Below are positions 1 through 10,371 of a stretch of 64,000 nucleotides of DNA, one piece after another. Source of the stretch: CAVRUD01 sp963724285 (GTDB lineage Bacteria; Chloroflexota; Chloroflexia; Thermomicrobiales; UBA6265). Every line of letters begins with the position of its first letter. Position 1 is the stretch's first letter. The stretch lies in assembly GCA_963724285.1 (NCBI GenBank), contig CAVRUD010000030.1, positions 186,001-250,000 of the forward strand, written 5' to 3'. The notes under the pieces are model-generated. The model was not told the origin of the DNA. It saw nothing but the letters and a program-made list of their open reading frames with translations, and ran no database searches. The position numbers and the translations under genes were made by a program.

Positions 1-139
1 GGCGGGAAAAGGGCAGATCTTCCGCCAACGTGGTTGCGGTGCCCTCACCGACCTCGACGAGATGCTCGAGGACAGTGCGGCGGTTCGGATCGGCCAGGGC
101 TGCGAAGACGTCCGCGAACTCGCTCAGTGTGCGGCTCAT
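1..139 (-). CDS. ArsR-family HTH regulator (5' part only)
   Basis: The first 46 residues of a winged-helix repressor are visible and the rest lies outside the window. The opening MSRTLSEFADVFAALADPNR is the classic ArsR start, with the 'ALADPNRR' helix before the DNA-binding region. Its ATG overlaps the stop of the SRPBCC gene upstream (ATGA), so it is translationally coupled. ArsR plus SRPBCC/AHSA1 pairs are a common small operon, and the regulator probably controls its own cluster. The effector cannot be told from this fragment. Confidence 0.8.
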   Translation of the reverse strand, partial: MSRTLSEFADVFAALADPNRRTVLEHLVEVGEGTATTLAEDLPFSR

Positions 140-591
140 TGGGAAACAACCGGCGCGGTGGCCTCGCCCGCCTGGCGCAAGAGCACCAGCTGAGTCGCCC
201 ACCCATGGACGTTATCGGCATGCCGCGCCGACCGGATCTCCGGCGAGGTCAGCAGTCCAGCGAAGCCGCTCTCCTTGACCCGGACCAACACGCCGTTTTC
301 GTGTTCCACCAGTGTGAATTCGACCAGGGTGGAGTTGCCCGGCTCGGGCATTGCGCCGGGGAAGGCGCTGGTCCAACGGTAGGCGGCGTAGCGCGGCGGG
401 ATGAGCCGTTCGACCCGCACCGGGAAGCGGCCATAGCGAGCGGTTTCGACCAGGACGATCTCGCCTTCCTGGCCGTCATGGTCGAAGCACAGGTCGTCGC
501 CGATCCAGAAGCCCCTCCGGGAGACGAGCGACCAGACGTGGTCGATGCCGGCCTCGATGAAGATCTCGCTGCGAATGGTATCCGGGGTCAT
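136..591 (-). CDS. SRPBCC / AHSA1-like domain protein
   Basis: A 151-residue single-domain START-like (SRPBCC) protein, predicted to form a helix-grip cavity that binds a hydrophobic ligand. The opening 'IRSEIFIEAGIDHVWSLVS' and the later 'PGNSTLVEFTLVE' strand are typical of the family, as is the C-terminal helix ending near 'GWATQLVLLR'. I chose the ATG at 591 because the longer reading through the upstream gene depends on a frameshift there. It lies between another SRPBCC gene and an ArsR regulator on the same strand. Ligand and physiological role are unknown. Confidence 0.8.
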   Translation of the reverse strand: MTPDTIRSEIFIEAGIDHVWSLVSRRGFWIGDDLCFDHDGQEGEIVLVETARYGRFPVRVERLIPPRYAAYRWTSAFPGAMPEPGNSTLVEFTLVEHENGVLVRVKESGFAGLLTSPEIRSARHADNVHGWATQLVLLRQAGEATAPVVSQ

Positions 592-614
592 TAGGTGCCT
601 CGGGTGGGTACTCG

Positions 615-1107
615 CTAACCGTCGACGCGGGCGTCGGGGAAGCGATCCGGCACCAGGTTGAGGGCCAGTCCGTGCTCGAGCCACGCTTTGGCCCCGGCCA
701 GGAGCCAGGACGAAGCCGCCGGTAGAATCGAGGGCCCCTGCCACGACGGCATCACCGTCGCCGTGGAAGCCGGAGTTGACGACGTTGACGAACGTCGCGT
801 CGGCGCCATGGGGTGTAAAGCGCCACTCGATGGTCGTCGGGGCGGAATCAACGTCCCAATCAACCAGGATGCGCTCGTTCTCATCGACCGCCTTGACGTC
901 GACCTGCGTCGAGACCCCGTAGAACTCCCATTCCCAGGTGACGCGGGCGCCGGGCACCAGGCGACCGCTTCCCTTCGAGAACCAGAAGTTGGCGGTAATC
1001 TCGGGATCGACAAAGGCGGCAAACACGTCGGCGACCGGGCGCCGGATGAGCATGCCTGTTTCGGCAACGGGCGGCTTGGTCAACACGAGTTGCTTGGTGG
1101 CGGTCAT
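615..1107 (-). CDS. SRPBCC / AHSA1-like protein, one frameshift
   Basis: A second START-like domain protein, first gene of the ArsR-SRPBCC operon. Residues 1-130 read 'GMLIRRPVADVFAAFVDPEI', 'FWFSKGSG' and 'WEWEFYG', typical AHSA1 features. Near position 705 the frame must shift by one base to continue into the C-terminal helix 'AKAWLEHGLALNLVPDRFPD' and reach its stop at 615. A GGAGG ribosome binding site sits 7-8 bases before the ATG. The interruption may be a sequencing indel, since both halves are well preserved. Confidence 0.75.
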
Positions 1108-1245
1108 TGCGGGACTTCCTCCAATGCAGGCGGTCGCTCGCCATAATGTGCAACGCTAGGGTAGCACGTTGGAGCAGGCCCGACGACCCCGGGCGAGCAA
1201 CGGACCGAGCGCCGCTACGGGAACACGAAAGCGTGGATGGCCCCG

Positions 1246-2112
1246 TCAACTTCGCTTTGACATGGCTTCCAGGTGTATCTCGGCGAGGGTTGCAGGTTCG
1301 GCAAGGAGATCGATTTCGGTAATGCGGCCCTCTTCGATGAAGAATTCGAAGATCACCCTGGGGGTCTTGCCTGCCATCCACGCGGCACCAGGCGAACCGT
1401 CGACGAAGAACAGGCGTACGACCCTGGCCCCACCGGAGAAGGTCTCTGCAACGAGCCGCGCTCCGTGGATAAGCTCCTGGGCACCCATGCGAGTGGCCTC
1501 GGAATCGGCGCGGAGCACCGCCTCCGGGTCGAGGAGCGTCATCAGGGCCTCGAAGTTGCCTTCCCGCGAGGCACGCAGGAAGGCGTCGACGATTGACCGT
1601 TTGCGCTCGATGTCGCCGTCCGGTTCAGGGACACCGCCCCGAACGCGTCGCCGGGCCCGGCTCGCCAGTTGCCGCGTGGCGACCGGCGAGCGATCAATGA
1701 TCGTCGCGATCTCATCGAAGGGCACAGCAAACATGTCATGCAGGACGAACGCGAGGCGTTCTGGCGGTGTGAGGCGTTCGAGCACAACCAACATCGCCTC
1801 GTTGACCGAGTCGGCCAGGAGAGCGTCGTCCTCGGGGCTCGCAGGCGAAGAGAAGTCGGTTTCGATCGCCTGCTCGCGCTTGGACGTCCGCGTGCGAAGC
1901 ATGTCGAGACAGGTGCGAGAAACGATTGTGGTGAGCCAGCCACCCATATTTTCGACGCCGTTGGTGTCGGCGCGACTGGCGCGAAGCCAGGCATCCTGAA
2001 GCGCGTCATCCGCCTCGGCGGTCGATCCGAGCATCCGGTATGCCATCGCACGGAGCTGCCCGCGACGCGCTTCGAATTCACCGGCGAGCCATTCGTGCTG
2101 ATCCACTGTCAC
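1246..2112 (-). CDS. ECF41/SigJ-like RNA polymerase sigma factor with SnoaL-like tail
   Basis: A 288-residue extracytoplasmic-function sigma factor. Region 2 ('RMLGSTAEADDALQDAWLR') and region 4 ('LTPPERLAFVLHDMFAVPFD', then a helix-turn-helix 'IATIIDRSPVATRQLASRAR') are clear. The roughly 110-residue C-terminal extension resembles a SnoaL/NTF2-like fold, the hallmark of the ECF41 (SigJ) group, where the extension modulates activity in place of an anti-sigma factor. The start is GTG. ECF41 genes usually neighbour a small oxidoreductase, epimerase or decarboxylase; here the divergent neighbour is a VOC protein, which may be a target. That link is an inference. Confidence 0.88.
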   Translation of the reverse strand: MTVDQHEWLAGEFEARRGQLRAMAYRMLGSTAEADDALQDAWLRASRADTNGVENMGGWLTTIVSRTCLDMLRTRTSKREQAIETDFSSPASPEDDALLADSVNEAMLVVLERLTPPERLAFVLHDMFAVPFDEIATIIDRSPVATRQLASRARRRVRGGVPEPDGDIERKRSIVDAFLRASREGNFEALMTLLDPEAVLRADSEATRMGAQELIHGARLVAETFSGGARVVRLFFVDGSPGAAWMAGKTPRVIFEFFIEEGRITEIDLLAEPATLAEIHLEAMSKRS

Positions 2113-2330
2113 ATCCTCTCAGGTCGAAACGACAACGTATTGTCGGTCGAATCGCGATCGATGCCTATGAGCAGGAATGGAGCACACTGTGTCATCGGAA
2201 CACGTCACGATGCGCTGAATCACGGTCGGACTTGCCGACCTGCCGGCACGTCAGTTTCCGGACTTCCAGTTCGTCTTTGAGCTTGCCAAGACACGCCGGG
2301 TCGATGTGACCCACGACTTCAGGAGTGACC

Positions 2331-2687
2331 ATGACCGCCTCTTCCACCCTGGGAATTAAGACCGTGCTGCATCCCGTGTCCGACCTGGCGACGGCCAAGG
2401 CGATGTACACCGCCCTGCTCGGCGTCCCGCCGCAGGCCGACGGGCCCTACTACGTCGGCTTCGACGTCGCGGACCAGCACATCGGGCTGGTGCCGGGCGG
2501 TGCATCGCAGGGCATGACCTCGCCGGTGGCCTACTGGCACGTGCCGGACATCGAGGCGAAGCTGGCCGAGGTGACGGCCGCGGGTGCCACCGTGAAGGAG
2601 CCCGCACACGACGTCGGCGGCGGCCGCCTGGTGGCCACGGTCACCGACCCGGATGGCAACGTCCTGGGGCTGCTTCAGGACCGCTGA
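2331..2687 (+). CDS. VOC-family (glyoxalase/bleomycin-resistance-like) protein
   Basis: A 118-residue single VOC domain. The beta-alpha-beta-beta-beta halves start at 'GIKTVLHPVSDLATAKAMYT' and end at 'TDPDGNVLGLLQ', the usual metal-ligand strand. An AGGAG sequence five bases before the ATG at 2331 favours this start over the GTG six bases upstream. The family includes metal-dependent lyases, dioxygenases and drug-binding proteins, so the substrate cannot be assigned. The gene is divergent from the ECF41-like sigma gene. Confidence 0.8.
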   Translation: MTASSTLGIKTVLHPVSDLATAKAMYTALLGVPPQADGPYYVGFDVADQHIGLVPGGASQGMTSPVAYWHVPDIEAKLAEVTAAGATVKEPAHDVGGGRLVATVTDPDGNVLGLLQDR

Positions 2688-2693
2688 GTCGCT

Positions 2694-2819
2694 AGGTTGA
2701 AACCTGGCGCTAAACTTACGAAACCTCTCCGAGGTTGATCGTGTACGCGGGGCGCCTCGCCTGCCCCGGCCTAGTCCCGGAGGGACCTTGTAGGTTTAGC
2801 CCCAGGTTTCAACCTGGGG
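2694..2819. repeat. Long palindromic dispersed element, copy 1
   Basis: The left arm (about 2694-2733) and right arm (about 2779-2819) are inverted complements of each other. The arm ends are themselves small palindromes around GGTTGAAACC and GGTTTCAACC. The same design recurs at 42568-42725 with nearly the same arm sequence. It lies between the VOC gene and the UvrA-like gene and could fold into a long hairpin in RNA or DNA. It may act as a terminator or be a non-autonomous mobile repeat. Confidence 0.7.
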
Positions 2820-2841
2820 TCCCTTTGCTGATGGAGACTCG

Positions 2842-5249
<2,408 letters not shown>

Positions 5250-5253
<4 letters not shown>

Positions 5254-6147
5254 TGCACGAGGACCAAGTTCCGATCGATCTGGATACCGCCCGCGCGCTG
5301 ATCTACGGCCAGTTCCCTCAGTGGAGCGCGGAGGCGATCGAACACGGTCCAACGGGCGGCACGGTCAACGCGATATTCCGGATCGGAGCACACAGTACAG
5401 CCCGGTTCCCACTTCGAGCAGAAGAGCCGTTCGCCCTGGCCGCATTACTTCGCTCCGAGGCGGCAGCGATCACGGAGCTTTCAGCGCACTGTCCTTTTCC
5501 CGTGCCCATGCCCGTCGCGCTGGGGCTGCCCGGCGACGGCTACCCGTTGCCATGGTCGGTACAGACCTGGCTCTCCGGTGACGTCGCCACAGCCGGCCGG
5601 CCTCGCGGCATCCGCCGCGTTCGCGCGAGACGTCGCATCCCTGATCGGGTCGCTGCGGGTCGCCGATACTCGCGGTCGCCGATTCGGTGGTCAGGGGCGA
5701 GGGGGACACTTGCCGGACCACGACGGCTGGATGGATCTCTGTTTTCACAACAGTGAGGGCCTGCTCGATGTCCCCCGGCTGCGCTCGCTGTGGGCCACCT
5801 TTCGTGAGTTGCCTGGCGCCAGCCGGGACATGATGAGCCACGGCGACCTCATTCCCGCGAATCTCCTCGTTCGGGGTGAACGCCTCGCCGGGGTGCTCGA
5901 TGGTGGAGGGTTCGGGCCGGCTGATCCGGCCCTCGACCTCGTGGCGGCGTGGCACCTTCTGGACCAGAATGCGCGCGATCTCGTGCGGACGGATCTCGGC
6001 TCCGGCGATGTCGAGTGGAAACGCGGAGCGGCGTGGGCGTTCCAACAATCCATGGGGTTGGTCTGGTACTACGAGCGCTCGAATCCCGGTATGAGCGACC
6101 TCGGTCGAAGCACCCTGCAACGCATCCTCGACGATCCTGACCTCTAG
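5250..6147 (+). CDS. Aminoglycoside-phosphotransferase-like kinase, one frameshift
   Basis: An APH/choline-kinase-fold protein of about 298 residues. The N-lobe reads 'IEHGPTGGTVNAIFRIG' and 'ARFPLRAEE'. The catalytic loop is MSHGDLIPANLLV (H-G-D-x4-N) and is followed by 'LAGVLDGGGFGPADPALDLV', the metal-binding segment. The frame changes by one base near 5590, within 'LSGDVATAG' / 'LAASAAFARD'. The start codon overlaps the UvrA-like stop (ATGA), so the two genes form an operon. A role in antibiotic or toxin phosphorylation is suggested by family and neighbour but not shown. Confidence 0.75.
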
Positions 6148-6208
6148 AGCGTCGTCGAGTCGCGACAGTTACGGGCGCAGAGGCGACCTACGAGCGACCG
6201 TCAATGCG

Positions 6209-6456
6209 ATGTCCTCAACGAGCCGACCACCGACCTGCTGCTCGGCCTGCTTGACCGGTTCGTCGACTCCGGCAAGTCGGTCATCGTCATCGCGCACCAC
6301 CAGGCGGTCATGGCGCACGGCGACTGGATCATCGACCTCGGCCCCGGCGCCGGTCGCGACGGGGCCGGAGCGTCTTCGACGGCACACCGGCCGATCTCGT
6401 CGCCGCCCGTTCCACCCTCACCGGCGAGCACCTCGCGGCCTACGTCGGCGCCTAGC
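6209..6456 (+). pseudogene. UvrA-like C-terminal remnant 1
   Basis: This stretch matches the last ~90 codons of the UvrA-like gene at 2842-5253, from the Walker B region to the stop. Seven codons after 'NEPTT' are deleted and the Walker B aspartate is changed to asparagine. The frame also breaks near 6365, where 'GAGRDG' runs into a shifted frame before the shared tail 'ARSTLTGEHLAAYVG'. There is no start or N-terminal domain. It is a relic, not a working gene. Confidence 0.8.
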
Positions 6457-6594
6457 GGGGCCCTCGCGGACACCGGGTGTCATATGCAACACGTGCTGTC
6501 GTAGATCTTCAGAGGTCGATACCGTCCCGGCGCTCACGGCCAGGAGGGAACGCATGTGACGCACGCGCTCTCTCCGGCGGATGTACCCAGCGCG

Positions 6595-7330
6595 TCAGGC
6601 GCGGGGCCGGAGGCTCTGGTTCATGCGGAACGGGTTGCCCGGGTCGTAGCGGGTCTTGAGCTCCATTAGTGCGCTCGTCGACAACCTTGGCCGCCGTCGC
6701 CGCTAGCCTCGGAGGGGCTGTCCGGTTCAGCCCGGGCCAACCCTGGGCCAACCTTGGGCCGTGAGCCCCGGGTGACCCGGAGACGCGGCCAACCTTTAAG
6801 GCGAGGGCTTTAGGCGGTCGTCGTTGGCGCCGTAGGCAGCGCGGACCCGCGTCTCCTTTTCCTCCCCGAAGCCGGCGAAGTTTGGGTAGAGCCCGCCGTC
6901 GGAGAAGCGGTGCATGTCGGCCCAGGCCGCGCGGGTCCAGGCGACGCAACAATCACTGTCTGAGGGGTCGCCGCAGGCCGGGTCGATGCTGAGCCGGTAG
7001 GGGCGGTCCAGCGCCCGAAGGCCGTGGCTGCGGCGGCCACCCGGCTCGCCGCGCCGCCGCCGAGGTGCCAGAGCCCGATCAGCGACATCGGCGTCGGCCG
7101 GTCGCGGGAGTACCTCACCGACGTCGCCAGCGAGGCGCTGGCGACGTCGGTGAGGCAGAGCGACATTCAGTAATAGCGCGGTCCCGTGGGGAAGAAGAGG
7201 GCGAAGGCGTGTTGCAGCATCGCATACGGCATCGTCGTGCTCGGGTCGAGCAGCCGCGCCGTCAGTTCCCGCAAGGCCGCAGCACCTCCTCGCCCACCTC
7301 GACGATCTTTGGCGATGCGCGCTCGGGCGC
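6595..7330 (-). pseudogene. FAD-linked oxidase (BBE-type) C-terminal relic
   Basis: Read on the minus strand, the relic shows pieces of a berberine-bridge-like FAD oxidase: 'MPYAMLQHAFALFPTGPRYY', then an in-frame stop where the family has Trp, then 'SLIGLWHLGGGAA', 'DMHRFSDGGLYPNFAGFGEE' in another frame, and finally 'ELKTRYDPGNPFRMNQSL' with a stop at 6595. About 130 bp of unrelated sequence (roughly 6670-6800) interrupts the last part. The FAD-binding half is missing. Confidence 0.65.
6756..6796. repeat. REP-like 41-bp segment, copy 1
   Basis: This segment differs at about 7 of 41 positions from 11121-11161. It contains the palindromic core GAGCCCCGGG and lies inside the sequence that interrupts the FAD-oxidase relic. 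Short related GGGCCAACC motifs are repeated just before it. It is probably a member of a dispersed repeat family. Confidence 0.5.
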
Positions 7331-7338
7331 GATGCCGA

Positions 7339-7803
7339 TCAGGCGACCCCCGCCGGTTGGAGGTTGTTTGCGACGTAGACCGTTTCTCCCGCCGCCGAGT
7401 GGAAGATGGTGAGGGCGCCGTCGCCGGGGACCAGTGGCTCGGCGAAGAGGTGGGTCAACGTGGCGCTGCTGAAGAACCCGACGACTTTCAGCGCGACCGC
7501 GCCGGTGTTCTCAATGCCGTGTGGCGCCCAGGCCGGAATGACGGCCAGGTCGCCGGCGCGGACCCGGCCTGCCTCATCGCCGATGGTGGCGATCCCTTCC
7601 CCCTGCACGATGTAGAGCACCTCTTCGGCGCCGTCGTGATGGGTGGCCAGCCGCTTGCCCGGCGCGACCTCGAAGTAGACGACCGCGCTGTTGGTGGCGC
7701 CGCTTGCGGCATAGATCGGGAAATTGAAGCGCGTCAGGACAGTCTGATCGGTGGCCGAGGTGAGGTCCTGCAGGTCGAGATCGTTGACGTTTACCGCGTG
7801 CAA
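7339..7803 (-). CDS. Cupin-domain protein
   Basis: A 154-residue single-cupin protein. Motif 1 reads 'GKRLATHHDGAEEVLYIVQG' with two His and a Glu as metal ligands, and motif 2 is 'VIPAWAPHGIENTG' with the final His. It is divergently transcribed from a TetR regulator only about 100 bp away, so it is the likely target of that repressor. Small cupins of this kind can be dioxygenases, isomerases or sensors; no specific activity can be read from the sequence. Confidence 0.8.
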   Translation of the reverse strand: MHAVNVNDLDLQDLTSATDQTVLTRFNFPIYAASGATNSAVVYFEVAPGKRLATHHDGAEEVLYIVQGEGIATIGDEAGRVRAGDLAVIPAWAPHGIENTGAVALKVVGFFSSATLTHLFAEPLVPGDGALTIFHSAAGETVYVANNLQPAGVA

Positions 7804-7895
7804 TGTGTGCTCCCTTCGATGGTCTCGTAAAATCGCGGACGGTTCTGTAACGTGAAACTGAGGCCACTCTACACCCCGGTTGCGCCGTTGTCAAT

Positions 7896-7913
7896 ATGGT
7901 GTTACCATGGTGT
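7896..7913. promoter_or_regulatory. Operator-like repeat between cupin and TetR genes
   Basis: Two direct copies of ATGGTGT (7896-7902 and 7907-7913) lie 11 bp apart, one helical turn. The dyad ACCATGGT (7904-7911) overlaps them. The second copy contains the ATG of the TetR gene. The arrangement suits a self-regulating TetR dimer acting on both divergent genes. Binding is inferred, not shown. Confidence 0.4.
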
Positions 7914-8529
7914 ACGTGAATACGCGACGACGGACCTACCACCTGCGCAAACGCGCCGAGCGCCAGGCAGAGACGCGGCAACGCATCGTCGAAGCCGCCG
8001 TGGCCCTGCACGAGGAGTTGGGCACGGCACAGACCACGATCAGTGGCATCGCGGACCGTGCCGGCGTTGGGCGCCCGACGGTGTACCGGCACTTCCCCGA
8101 TGACCGCTCGCTCTTTCGGCCTGCACCGGTCATTACTTCGCACAGCATCCGCCGCCAGATCCGACCGGCTGGCGCCAGATCGGCGATCCCGAGGAACGGC
8201 TACGATGCGGACTGCTGGAGACGTATCGCTGGTATCGGGAGACCGAGCCGATGTCGACGAAGATGTTTCGTGATCTCCCCGCGGTGCCGGTGCTGGAAGA
8301 GGTGTTGGCGCCGCTGTTCAACGGGTTCGTGGACGCCCAAACCGCGCTGGCCGACGCGTGGCCCAGGCCGGTTTCGCCCGTGCTCCACGCCGCGATCGGG
8401 CACGCGCTTGCCTTCTCAACCTGGCGCTCACTGGCGTGCGAGCATGGACTGCGGGATGAAACCGCGGTCGATCTCCTGACCGCGATGGTGGTTGCCACCA
8501 CCCGGTGGGACGTCCACGCCGCCGCCTAA
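7907..8529 (+). CDS. TetR-family repressor, one frameshift
   Basis: About 207 residues. The N-terminal HTH reads 'TISGIADRAGVGRPTVYRHF', preceded by the helix 'RQRIVEAAVALHEELG'. Near 8118 one base must be gained to pass from 'DDRSLF' into 'CTGHYFAQHPP', then 'LETYRWYRETEPM' and the ligand-binding helices ending at 8529. I prefer the ATG at 7907 over an in-frame TTG at 7880, because the divergent promoter must fit upstream. It faces the cupin gene and probably represses it and itself. Confidence 0.75.
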
Positions 8530-9006
8530 CGATCGACGGCGGTCGACCTCAACGCAAACACGCTAGCTATGGATTGGGCCCAATCGCGACGTCGGCGAAC
8601 AGCCGGCCCAGCTCCTGGTGGGGAAGGATCTGCCCGGTCGGTATCGGGAGGTACCGCCGTGCCGCATGCTGGTACGTCCCGCACCGAAGAGAAGCCGTCG
8701 ACCTCGCGCTGACCAGGATCCCTGACGTGGGCCAACACGGTGGGCTGATTGGGGAGGGCGATGCCGCCGAGATCGTCGACGACGCCGTGCGGGCGGCCGA
8801 CGCGGCGGTCGGGATTGGGGTCAGCGCGGAGATGGGCGAATGATCCGAGCACTCGCCCTTGGCGGCGGCCTTCTTCAACGGACTCGGAGTCTGTTGAGAC
8901 GGGGCGGGCAGGCAGGCGGGTGGAGGCAGAGCTGCGCGGGATCGGTCGTCTCGGAATCAGCGATTTGCGCTTTTCGTTCCCGTTCTGGATTTGAGACGAT
9001 GGAGAC
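8530..9006. other. Gap without a recognisable gene
   Basis: Open frames exist on both strands, but none has a family motif or a convincing ribosome binding site. Codon patterns shift between frames, which suggests decayed sequence. It separates the TetR gene from the chimeric ORF at 9007. Confidence 0.4.
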
Positions 9007-9204
9007 ATGACCATCGGGTATGCTCGGATCTCGATTGGGGATCAGACCCTCGACCTCAAATTGGGCGCCCTGGCCACGGCGGACGGCGGCAAGGGGCTTC
9101 CGGAGACCGCCGGCGGGGCGCTGGTCGAGCGCGCCTCGTTCGACCGCGTCGCCGCCCGCTCCGCCCTCACCGGCAAGCACCTGGAGGTCTATGCCGGCGC
9201 CTGA
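9007..9204 (+). pseudogene. Chimera: serine-resolvase N-terminus joined to UvrA-like tail (remnant 2)
   Basis: This 65-codon ORF begins MTIGYARISIGDQTLDLKLG, a close match to the start of Tn3/invertase-type serine recombinases including the catalytic serine region. From about codon 30 it becomes the C-terminal UvrA-like tail ('VAARSALTGKHLEVYAGA') with its stop. Neither half is functional as it stands. The join suggests a past insertion or deletion involving a resolvase-bearing element. Confidence 0.6.
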
Positions 9205-9387
9205 GTGGCGCGTATCATTGCTGCCGCGGTCTGTGGTACGACGACGGCCATCAGCCGTCGTCGTGGAGACCGAGTATCGCGGCGGGGCCCTGGTAGCGAC
9301 ATCTGCCCACCGGCGACGCGAAACTCCTAGCTCGGTGCGTCCCCTTTTGATACGACTGATACGACAGCAGCGGGCGCGCCGAGCGGA

Positions 9388-9732
9388 ATGAGGAATGGCT
9401 CAATGATCGCGGAGATCACAGCGCGCCAGGGGCAGCTTGCGTCCCTTTGCGAACGCTACGGCGTTCTCAGGCTCGACCTCTTCGGCTCGGCGGCACGAGG
9501 GAGCTTCAACTCCGTGGCCAGTGACCTCGATTTTGTGGCGCTCTTCGCCGACCGAATGAGCCCGACCTATGTCGATCGGTACCTAGAATTCGCCGAGGCG
9601 CTTGAGGCCCTTTTCGGGCGGTCGGTGGACCTCGTGACGGAGCGATCCATTCGCAGCCCGTCTTTCCGGCGTGCCGTGGATCGTGATCGGGAGACGATCT
9701 ATGAGCGACCGGGTAGCGCAACAGTTGCGTGA
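9388..9732 (+). CDS. MNT-domain nucleotidyltransferase (MntA-like antitoxin)
   Basis: A 114-residue minimal nucleotidyltransferase. The motif 'LFGSAARGSFNSVASDLDF' contains the GSxARG and DxD residues of the Pol-beta fold. In type VII toxin-antitoxin systems the MNT protein AMPylates and silences its HEPN partner. The downstream ORF at 9701 is a decayed HEPN gene overlapping this one, so the antitoxin appears to have outlived its toxin. An internal ATG at 9403 is a possible alternative start. Confidence 0.8.
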   Translation: MRNGSMIAEITARQGQLASLCERYGVLRLDLFGSAARGSFNSVASDLDFVALFADRMSPTYVDRYLEFAEALEALFGRSVDLVTERSIRSPSFRRAVDRDRETIYERPGSATVA

Positions 9733-10080
9733 CGCGCTGGACGCATGAGGCCACATCGGCGCGTTCATCGCGGGGAAGACGTTTCGGGACTACGAGGAGG
9801 ATTACGGACTCCGTCTCCGGGATCGAACGGCTTCTGGAGATCGTTGGAGAAGCGCTGAATCGTGCCCAACGCGACGAGCCAGCGTTGGCGGAAGGCATCC
9901 CGGAGCTGCGAAAGATTGTCGGCATGCGGAACCGGATCATCCACGGCTAGGGCGCAGGCATACGAACTCGTGTGGCTGACGGCGACGTTCCACATCCCAG
10001 TGCTATCCGAAGCCCTGGAGCAATTTAACCGCCCGCGCTCGACACCGTATGACGATGACGACACGGAACTCGGTTCCTGA
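9701..10080 (+). pseudogene. HEPN-domain toxin relic
   Basis: The reading starts 'MSDRVAQQLRDALDA' and meets a TGA at 9746. It continues after the stop as 'AFIAGKTFRDYEEDYG', shifts frame into 'IERLLEIVGEALNRAQRDEP' and reaches 'RKIVGMRNRIIHG', which holds the R-x4-H HEPN RNase motif. After another shift it ends with 'YELVWLTATFHIPVLSEALE' and a stop at 10080. At least three lesions make it non-functional. It pairs with the MNT gene just upstream. Confidence 0.7.
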
Positions 10081-10126
10081 GTCATCGGCCCGCCACTGGA
10101 TCTGTGATGAGGACGGTCGCGCCTAC

Positions 10127-10165
10127 TTGGTATGCCGACCGGATTCGAACCTGTGGCCCCTTCCT
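10127..10165 (-). other. tRNA-like 3' fragment
   Basis: On the minus strand this piece contains the T-arm core ACAGG-TTCGAAT-CCGGT followed by a CGGCATACCA-like acceptor end. The stem has one mismatch and the acceptor seems one base short. No anticodon or D arm lies beside it. It directly abuts the third UvrA-like tail, as expected for an old attachment-site scar. Confidence 0.4.
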
Positions 10166-10322
10166 CCAGGCGGTGATGGCCCACGCAGATTGGATCATCG
10201 ACCTCGGCCCGGGCGCCGGCCACAACGAGGGCCGGATCGTTTTCGAGGGGATATCCTCAGCCCTCGTCGCCGCCCGCTCAGCCCTCACCGGCGAGCACCT
10301 GGCGGCCTACGTCGGAGACTGA
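10163..10322 (+). pseudogene. UvrA-like C-terminal remnant 3
   Basis: Codons match the last ~52 residues of the UvrA-like protein: 'QAVMAHADWIIDLGPGAG', 'GRIVFEG' and 'ARSALTGEHLAAYVGD', with a stop at 10322. The homology begins sharply at about 10163, next to the tRNA-like fragment. No ATPase motifs are present. Confidence 0.75.
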
Positions 10323-10371
10323 CCGCCGCCTATCCTCAAGCGACCTTCTCAGATGCCGCCATGGCGATCGC

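Noticed and set aside
2107..2113. TGTCACA as an ECF41-type promoter for the sigma gene
   Set aside because: It is on the wrong strand for the sigma gene, and I could not find a matching CGTC element at the right distance for the VOC gene.
8530..9006. Possible gene on the minus strand (162 codons)
   Set aside because: No motif, no ribosome binding site, and neighbouring frames look equally good.
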